DNA from: an uncultured Rhodanobacter sp.
GTDB lineage: Bacteria; Pseudomonadota; Gammaproteobacteria; Xanthomonadales; Rhodanobacteraceae
Direction of reading: 5' to 3'
DNA length: 7,469 nt
Assembly: GCA_937906285.1 (NCBI GenBank)
Contig: CALCWL010000608.1
Span: 1 to 7,469 of the forward strand
Positions within the stretch are counted from its first letter, which is position 1. Every line of letters starts with the position of its first letter. The notes below the pieces were generated by a model that had not been told where the DNA came from, made no database searches, and was given only the letters and a program-made list of their open reading frames with translations. This document shows positions 1 to 4,642 of this stretch, piece after piece. The translations under genes were made by a program, and so were the position numbers.

Positions 1-151
1 AGGCCGTCTGCCCCGGCAGCACCCGCACCTGCTGCCGACTGGCGCTGAGCACTCGCGGTGGCGGGCGCGCATCGGCCAAGGCGAGGAGTTCCGCCGGCGG
101 CTGCTGGTATTCCGACGGCGGGGCAGCCATCGCGCCGGCCGCCTGCAGCAC
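1..151 (-). CDS. N-terminal fragment of probable S9-family (prolyl-oligopeptidase-like) peptidase, runs off the window
   Basis: Only about 43-50 codons are visible. The frame reads ...AMAAPPSEYQQPPAELLALA, then DARPPPRVLSASRQQVRVLPG. An alanine-rich export signal followed by a YQ-PP-x-L-x-x-L-x-DA-x-x-P segment is the pattern I associate with the mature start of exported S9 peptidases of Xanthomonadaceae, alpha/beta hydrolases that cleave peptides in the periplasm or outside the cell; the beta-propeller and catalytic domain would lie beyond the edge. The start is unclear. The frame opens after a TGA at 175-173, so the legal starts are GTG at 151 (used here) or ATG at 130. Neither has a clear Shine-Dalgarno and both cut the signal peptide short. 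An ATG at 173 with an upstream GGA is in the wrong frame by one base, so the 5' end may carry a frameshift or nonsense mutation. The gene follows lysR in the same direction after about 95 bp. Family assignment rests on a short stretch and is tentative. Confidence 0.45.
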   Translation of the reverse strand, partial: MLQAAGAMAAPPSEYQQPPAELLALADARPPPRVLSASRQQVRVLPGQTA

Positions 152-245
152 CGTGGCAAGCGCCAGCGGCCATCAGATCAATCCGTGACAAGCCACCATC
201 CACAACTGGCACTGTCGCGGAAGCGCTCGCTGGCGCACGTCCATC

Positions 246-1172
246 TCAGCCTCGCCGCGGCGGCGGCCCGCCGCGCCTGCGTCCCAGCGACGCGCGGCAG
301 TGTTCATAGAACGCCTCGGTCAAGGATGTCTCGCGCACGTTGGCAGACGACATGAACACGTACTCCTGCTCGATCGTCGGCGCGAAGCGGCGAATGCGCA
401 CGCCGGTCCACAGCGAATGGCGCGACAGCAACTCGTTGACGATCGCGATGCCGACGCCTTCGGCCGCCAGCGCACAGGCCGCGCCCACGTTGTGGGCTTC
501 CAGCCGCACCGTCTGGCGCACCTCCGCCTGCCGGAAGGCCTGGTCGATCCGCATGCGGGTGTCGCCGCCGCGATGGCCGACCAGGATCAGCGGTTCGCCG
601 GCAAGATCCCTGGCGCCGATCGGGCGCTTGCCCGCCGACAGCCGGTGCGCCGGCGGCAGCACGCAAACCGTGGGGCTGCTGATCAGCGGCCGCAGGCGGA
701 TGCCGGGATGATCCAGCGGCAGTTTGCCGAAGCCGCAATCGGCGGTGCGCGTGGCAACCAGGTTCATCACCGTCGGCCGGGTGCGCGAATCGACATTGAT
801 GTGGATATTGGGATGCAGGTTCAGGAACGAAGCGACCAGCTTCACCAGCGGCCCCTCGGCGAAACTCGGTGGCGCCACCACGCGCAGTTGCCCGGCATTG
901 GTCTGGCGGATGTCCTTGGCCAGCACATTGACCCGCTCGACACCTTGCAGCGCCAGATCCACCTCATCGAACAGCAGCAGCGCCTGCGAGGTGGGCAGCA
1001 GCCGTCCCTTGCTGCGGTGGAACAACTTGAAGCCCAGTTCGGTCTCGAACTGCCCCAGCAGGCGGCTCACCGCAGGCTGACTCAAGCCCAGGCTGCGCCC
1101 GGCGGCGGTAGCCGAACCGAGCCGGATGATTTCGCGAAAGGCTTCCAGCGCCTTGAGATTGTCGAGCTTCAT
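246..1172 (-). CDS. LysR-type transcriptional regulator
   Basis: The 308-residue product has the usual LTTR length and architecture. Residues 3-62 form the winged helix-turn-helix; the sequence AAGRSLGLSQPAVSRLLGQF (about 23-42) is the classic recognition region, followed by the wing (LGFKLFHRSKGRLLPTSQA). Residues about 65-92 form the linker helix. Residues about 95-295 form the periplasmic-binding-protein-like effector domain, with the family signatures TADCGFG (about 143-149), LPPAHRLS (about 172-179) and ALAAEGVGIAIVNELL (about 235-249). The effector domain resembles the branch containing regulators of amino-acid and opine catabolism, but the ligand is not identifiable. The protein ends in a low-complexity tail (GRRRGGPPPRRG). 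ATG 1172 aligns with the canonical LTTR N-terminus MKLDNLKALEAF; no strong Shine-Dalgarno precedes it. It lies 52 bp downstream of the hydrolase in the same direction, not divergent as is common for LTTRs, so it is probably co-transcribed with its likely targets and may act on the promoter upstream of the receptor gene. Confidence 0.93.
   Translation of the reverse strand: MKLDNLKALEAFREIIRLGSATAAGRSLGLSQPAVSRLLGQFETELGFKLFHRSKGRLLPTSQALLLFDEVDLALQGVERVNVLAKDIRQTNAGQLRVVAPPSFAEGPLVKLVASFLNLHPNIHINVDSRTRPTVMNLVATRTADCGFGKLPLDHPGIRLRPLISSPTVCVLPPAHRLSAGKRPIGARDLAGEPLILVGHRGGDTRMRIDQAFRQAEVRQTVRLEAHNVGAACALAAEGVGIAIVNELLSRHSLWTGVRIRRFAPTIEQEYVFMSSANVRETSLTEAFYEHCRASLGRRRGGPPPRRG
256..275 (-). 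other. GC-only inverted repeat at the 3' end of lysR
   Basis: Arms 256-263 (CGCGGCGG) and 268-275 (CCGCCGCG) are perfect 8-bp complements around a 4-nt loop, just inside the lysR stop codon. The repeat encodes part of the RRRGGPPPRRG tail. On the transcribed strand no run of T follows, so it does not qualify as an intrinsic terminator. It may be only a by-product of GC-rich low-complexity coding sequence. Confidence 0.4.
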
Positions 1173-1180
1173 GGGCGGAG

Positions 1181-1192
1181 CGCCACGTGGCG
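1181..1192. repeat. 12-bp perfect palindrome in the hydrolase-lysR gap
   Basis: CGCCACGTGGCG is a perfect palindrome placed 8-19 nt upstream of the lysR ATG. It occupies the leader or ribosome-binding region of lysR. It could be a small operator or a weak hairpin that limits lysR translation. It does not show the T-N11-A shape typical of LysR-type operators, and a 12-bp palindrome can occur by chance in several kilobases of GC-rich DNA, so a function is only a possibility. Confidence 0.3.
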
Positions 1193-1224
1193 GCAGTGAA
1201 TGGGCTGCCGAACAACGTACACGA

Positions 1225-3150
1225 TCAAGCGGGCGGCGCCACCGGCAGCACCGGCAACAGCAGTCGCGACGGGTGCGCGCGGTCCAGATGCACGCGATTG
1301 TGCGCCTGCCTGGATTCGCGCCAGCGACCGGGCGCGGTATCGGTGTTCGGATTGAGGTCGAAATGCGGATAGTTGCTGCTGGACACGTCCAGCCGGATCC
1401 GGTGGCCCGGCGCGAAATGGTTGGCCGTGGCGAAGGCCTCCACCTCCACCTCGACCACCTCGCCCGGCACCAGCCAGCGCGGCTGCTGCCAGGAATCGCG
1501 ATAGCGCAAACGCAGGATGCCGTCGCTGAGGTTCATCGCGAAGCCGTGCGGGTAGTCTGCATGGGGCGGGTACTCGTCGATCAGCTTGATGGTGATGTCG
1601 GTATCCCGGCAATCGGAGGAAACGAACAGCCTCACGCGGATGGGCCCGGCGATGTCGACCGCGCGCGCCAGCGGCGCGCTGCGAAAACACAGCACATCGT
1701 CGCGCTCGCCGATGTCGCGACCCGTGCCGACGCAGCCGAAGAAGCGGGCGTCGTCGCGCTGGTCGAAGGCGCCCGGTGGCATCACCCCCTCGGCCGAGGT
1801 GATGGTGCCGCCGATGGTCGGCACCGGTCGTGCGGGATCGTAGACATAGTCCAGCGCCGCGAATCGCTCCGTCGGTGGCGTGGCGTCGAGCCGGCCATCG
1901 GCGTGCAGGTGCCACGCCTGGCTGGTGGTGCCGGGCAAGGGCCAGTCGTCGGCATGCAACCAGCGCCCGCCGTGCTCCAGCCGGCCCTCGGCGTTGCGCC
2001 GGCCGCTGCCGCCGCCCATCAGGAAGATCGACACGCGGCCGCGCGCGAACGGGTTGTCGGCGCGACGCCCCAGCAGGTGGTCGTACCACGCGCGGCGCAG
2101 CTCGTAGAACGATTGGCCGAACGCCGCATCCAGCGTCGCCTGCTCGCCGAAATCGACATCGCCGGCGAACGTCTGCGAGCGCCGGCCATGGGTCCACGGC
2201 CCCATCACCAGGTGCACCGGAGCACGCTTGCGCCGCGACAGGCCGAGGTAATTGTCGGTGGCGGTGCGTACGTACGGGTCGTACCAGCTGGACATGTGCA
2301 CCATCGGCACGTCGGCGTAGGCGTCGTAATGGCGCTCGCCGCACAACTCGACCTGTTGCCAGTAGGGGCCGAAATCGCCGTGCTCCCATTGTTCGAACAG
2401 GTAGTCCTCGTATTCCGGTGCCGCACTGACCGGCGAGTCGCCACGCGCCCACGGCATGCGCCGGAACCAGGCGCGAATGTCCTGCGCCTGCAATGCCGCC
2501 TTGCGCCTGGAGTCCTGCTGCGTCAGCGGGCTCAGCAAGGCGTGCTTCAGGGCCCAGGTCGCCTGCTTGAGTTCGAACGCACCACCCTGCCGGATGCCGC
2601 CGTGGTACGCGTTGGAGAAGCCGCCGGAGTCGACGAACTGGGCGCTCAGCGCCGCGGGCGCCAGGCTGCCCAGCGCCGTCTGCACGTGGGCGCAATAAGA
2701 CAGCCCCTGGGTGATCACGCGGCCATCGCTCCACGACTGCGCCGCCAGCCAGGCAAGGGTGTCGACACCGTCGACGGCCTCGTTGGTGTACTTGGTGAAC
2801 ACGCCTTGCGAACGGTAGCGACCGCGACAATCCTGCATCGCCACCACGAAGCCGTGGCTGGCAAACCACCGCGCGATCTGCGGTTTCGACAAGGGCAGCG
2901 GATACCCGGCCACGACGTCCGACTGCGCGGTGCCCGCCTTGTCGTAGGGCGTGCGTTCGAGCAGACAAGGCCAGCGCGCCCCGCTGGCGCCGTCCGGCAG
3001 ATACAGGTCGACCGCCAACTGCACGCCATCGCGCATCGTCACCATCACGTCCGGGCACAGGCGGACCGGGTGCTGGCCCGGCTGCAGGCCTGCGGCCACT
3101 GCGTCGGCGGTGTCCGCCCGCGTCTGCTCCATGCCCTCGCCGATCGCCAT
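1225..3150 (-). CDS. CocE/NonD-family (peptidase S15-like) hydrolase, cytoplasmic
   Basis: This 641-residue enzyme of the CocE / X-Pro dipeptidyl-peptidase fold family hydrolyses an ester or amide bond by the Ser-Asp-His mechanism. Visible elements (numbered from ATG 3150) are: ERTPYDK at 65-71, where Tyr69 matches the oxyanion-hole Tyr of CocE; QDCRGRYRSQG at 106-116; the nucleophile elbow GLSYCA at 149-154 with Ser151; SSWYD at 287-291 with the acid Asp291; and GPWTHG at 317-322 with His321. Residues about 375-641 form the C-terminal jelly-roll (GPIRVRLFVSSDCRDTDITI, then PGHRIRLDVSSSNYP). No signal peptide is present, so it should act in the cytoplasm. The residues after Asp291 are PYV, not the x-E-D of alpha-amino-acid ester hydrolases, so that specificity is unlikely. 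ATG 3150 begins 2 nt after the carrier's TGA, which suggests translational coupling; ATG 3132 is an alternative. The same frame stays open far upstream, antisense-free but over the carrier, only because GC-rich DNA lacks stops. Substrate unknown; short peptides or amino-acid derivatives fit the context. Confidence 0.9.
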   Translation of the reverse strand: MAIGEGMEQTRADTADAVAAGLQPGQHPVRLCPDVMVTMRDGVQLAVDLYLPDGASGARWPCLLERTPYDKAGTAQSDVVAGYPLPLSKPQIARWFASHGFVVAMQDCRGRYRSQGVFTKYTNEAVDGVDTLAWLAAQSWSDGRVITQGLSYCAHVQTALGSLAPAALSAQFVDSGGFSNAYHGGIRQGGAFELKQATWALKHALLSPLTQQDSRRKAALQAQDIRAWFRRMPWARGDSPVSAAPEYEDYLFEQWEHGDFGPYWQQVELCGERHYDAYADVPMVHMSSWYDPYVRTATDNYLGLSRRKRAPVHLVMGPWTHGRRSQTFAGDVDFGEQATLDAAFGQSFYELRRAWYDHLLGRRADNPFARGRVSIFLMGGGSGRRNAEGRLEHGGRWLHADDWPLPGTTSQAWHLHADGRLDATPPTERFAALDYVYDPARPVPTIGGTITSAEGVMPPGAFDQRDDARFFGCVGTGRDIGERDDVLCFRSAPLARAVDIAGPIRVRLFVSSDCRDTDITIKLIDEYPPHADYPHGFAMNLSDGILRLRYRDSWQQPRWLVPGEVVEVEVEAFATANHFAPGHRIRLDVSSSNYPHFDLNPNTDTAPGRWRESRQAHNRVHLDRAHPSRLLLPVLPVAPPA

Positions 3151-3152
3151 GC

Positions 3153-4580
3153 TCAGTAACCGATCCGCGTGGCGACCAGCAGGAACACCGTCGCCACCAC
3201 CGTCAGCACCAGGGTCAGCGGCAACATGAAACGCACCCACGCGCCGTAGTGCACCTTCGCCATCGCCAGCATCGCCAGCATCAGCCCCGAGGTGGGACTG
3301 ACCGTCGCCATCAGGCCGTTGCCAAACAAGTAGGCCAGCACCACCGAGTTGCCTTGCAGCCCCGACAGCTGGCCGATCGGCCACAGGATCGGAATGCTGA
3401 TCGCTGCCTTGGCCGAGGTCGAGGGAATCAGCACATCCAGCCCCGCTTCGGTAAACATGATGGCCAGCGAGGCGATCCACGACGACTGGCCGTGGATCAG
3501 GCCGGCCATGGCGTTGACCACGGTGTCGAGAATGTTCGCCCCCTGCAGCAGCACGTGGATGGCGCCGGCCAGGCCGATCAGCAGCGAGGGCAGGATCATG
3601 CCCTTGATGCCATCGATGAAGGCATCCGCGCTGACCCGCGCACTCAGCCCGCCGATCACGGCAAGTCCCGCGGTCACCGCCAGGTAGAACGCGCTGAGCT
3701 CGTTGTAATGCCAGCTCCAGGTGCGTCCGGCGTAGACCATCAGCACGATCGCCAGGCCCAGCAGCAGCAGCACGCCCAGGTGCCGCGCGGACAGCGATCC
3801 CGCCACAGGCGCGAACTCCGCCCTGGTGAAACCGCTGCGGCGAATGCGGTACAGCAGATAGGCGATGCCGATCGGCAGGAACACCGCCAGCACCGCCAGG
3901 CGCATGCCGAAGCCGCTGAAGATCGGCACCTGCACGATGCCTTGCGCGATCGGCAGCACCACCGGGTTGCTGACCGAGGCGATGTAGCCCAGCTTGGCCG
4001 CGATCAGCAGCATCGCCACCGCGTACAGCGGACTCAGGCGCAGCCGCTCGGCCATCGACAGCAAGACCGGCAACACCACCAGATACTCCGAAATCAGGCC
4101 CAGGAACGAGCTGCCCGCCGCCAGCGCACACATCAGCACCGGCGCCAGCAGATAGACATTCCCGCGCGAGCGATGCACCAGCTGGTCGAGGCCGGCGTCC
4201 AGCGCACCGGTCTGCTTGAACACGCCGAACAGGCCGCCGACGAACATCACCATGAAGATCAGCGAGGCGTTGCGCACCAGCCCCAGCGGGATGGATTCGA
4301 GCACCGTGATGACGCCGGCCGGACGCGCCTGCTCGCCGGCCGCGCCCAGGCCAAGCAGGTGCCCCCAGTCGAACGATTTCGCGATCACCGAGTAGGTCCC
4401 CGGTACCACCCGCCCATCGACGCGCTGGAACGCGCCGGAGTCCAGGACGTAGGTGAGCACCGCGCACAGCAACAGCACGGACACCAGCATCAGCACCGGG
4501 TGCACGTCGATCTTGCGACGGGGCCGCTGTGCAGGTTTGCCATCGGTGACGGGACGGTCGGCCATGCTGGGAAGGTCCAT
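3153..4580 (-). CDS. YfcC-family inner-membrane carrier (DcuC/ion-transporter superfamily)
   Basis: The 475-residue polytopic membrane protein has a short basic cytoplasmic N-terminus (PAQRPRRKIDVHP, 16-28) and about 11-12 hydrophobic segments, including roughly 29-46, 105-121, 142-160, 164-178, 224-243, 267-284, 296-312, 326-346 and 450-471. Family signatures are GGLFGVFKQTGALDAGLDQL (115-134), SNPVVLPIAQGIVQVPIFSG (204-223), IPSTSAKAAISIPI (385-398) and NGLMATVSPTSG (421-432); these repeated hairpin motifs are typical of YfcC-type carriers. Members are secondary transporters for carboxylates or amino acids, and most have no proven substrate. ATG 4580 gives the full N-terminus; ATG 4565 is an equally possible start, with a GGA about 10 nt upstream. 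The gene sits 62 bp after the receptor stop, behind a stem-loop, and its stop almost touches the hydrolase start. This suggests the carrier imports the hydrolase substrate or exports its product. Family call firm, substrate open. Confidence 0.9.
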   Translation of the reverse strand: MDLPSMADRPVTDGKPAQRPRRKIDVHPVLMLVSVLLLCAVLTYVLDSGAFQRVDGRVVPGTYSVIAKSFDWGHLLGLGAAGEQARPAGVITVLESIPLGLVRNASLIFMVMFVGGLFGVFKQTGALDAGLDQLVHRSRGNVYLLAPVLMCALAAGSSFLGLISEYLVVLPVLLSMAERLRLSPLYAVAMLLIAAKLGYIASVSNPVVLPIAQGIVQVPIFSGFGMRLAVLAVFLPIGIAYLLYRIRRSGFTRAEFAPVAGSLSARHLGVLLLLGLAIVLMVYAGRTWSWHYNELSAFYLAVTAGLAVIGGLSARVSADAFIDGIKGMILPSLLIGLAGAIHVLLQGANILDTVVNAMAGLIHGQSSWIASLAIMFTEAGLDVLIPSTSAKAAISIPILWPIGQLSGLQGNSVVLAYLFGNGLMATVSPTSGLMLAMLAMAKVHYGAWVRFMLPLTLVLTVVATVFLLVATRIGY

Positions 4581-4607
4581 GTGGTTGAGCGGGTCGCCAG
4601 CGGCGGG

Positions 4608-4634
4608 CCGGCGGCATCGCGCCGATGCCGCCGG
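4608..4634 (-). promoter_or_regulatory. Strong intercistronic stem-loop between receptor and carrier genes
   Basis: Perfect 11-bp inverted repeat. The minus-strand transcript reads CCGGCGGCAUC, a 5-nt loop GGCGC, then GAUGCCGCCGG; the outer loop G and C can also pair. The hairpin starts 8 nt after the receptor stop codon and ends 27 nt before the carrier's ATG 4580. No U-tract follows, so a classical intrinsic terminator is unlikely. Such intercistronic hairpins often protect the 3' end of the upstream message or cause partial attenuation. Either would give much more receptor than carrier, as expected for an abundant outer-membrane protein followed by a carrier and an enzyme. Confidence 0.7.
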
Positions 4635-4642
4635 TGCCCGTC

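Noticed and set aside
246..280. Possible intrinsic terminator after lysR
   Set aside because: The hairpin at 256-275 lies inside the coding sequence and the transcribed strand has no T-run after it.
58..309. Small plus-strand frame near the left edge
   Set aside because: Pro/Arg/Ala-rich, no Shine-Dalgarno, and it overlaps the S9-like start and the lysR end on the other strand.
300..1199. Plus-strand frame covering the whole lysR gene
   Set aside because: No domain and composition typical of antisense translation; the minus-strand LysR is complete with its DNA-binding and effector motifs.
1126..3159. Long plus-strand frame opposite the hydrolase gene
   Set aside because: Low-complexity Arg/Ala/His-rich translation with no domain; the minus strand carries the intact hydrolase with its catalytic triad.
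3151..4617. The hydrolase frame remains open about 490 codons upstream, suggesting a much larger fusion protein
   Set aside because: That part overlaps the carrier gene on the same strand in another frame and reads as Arg/Gly/Ala-rich non-protein sequence. The hydrolase similarity begins only after ATG 3150.
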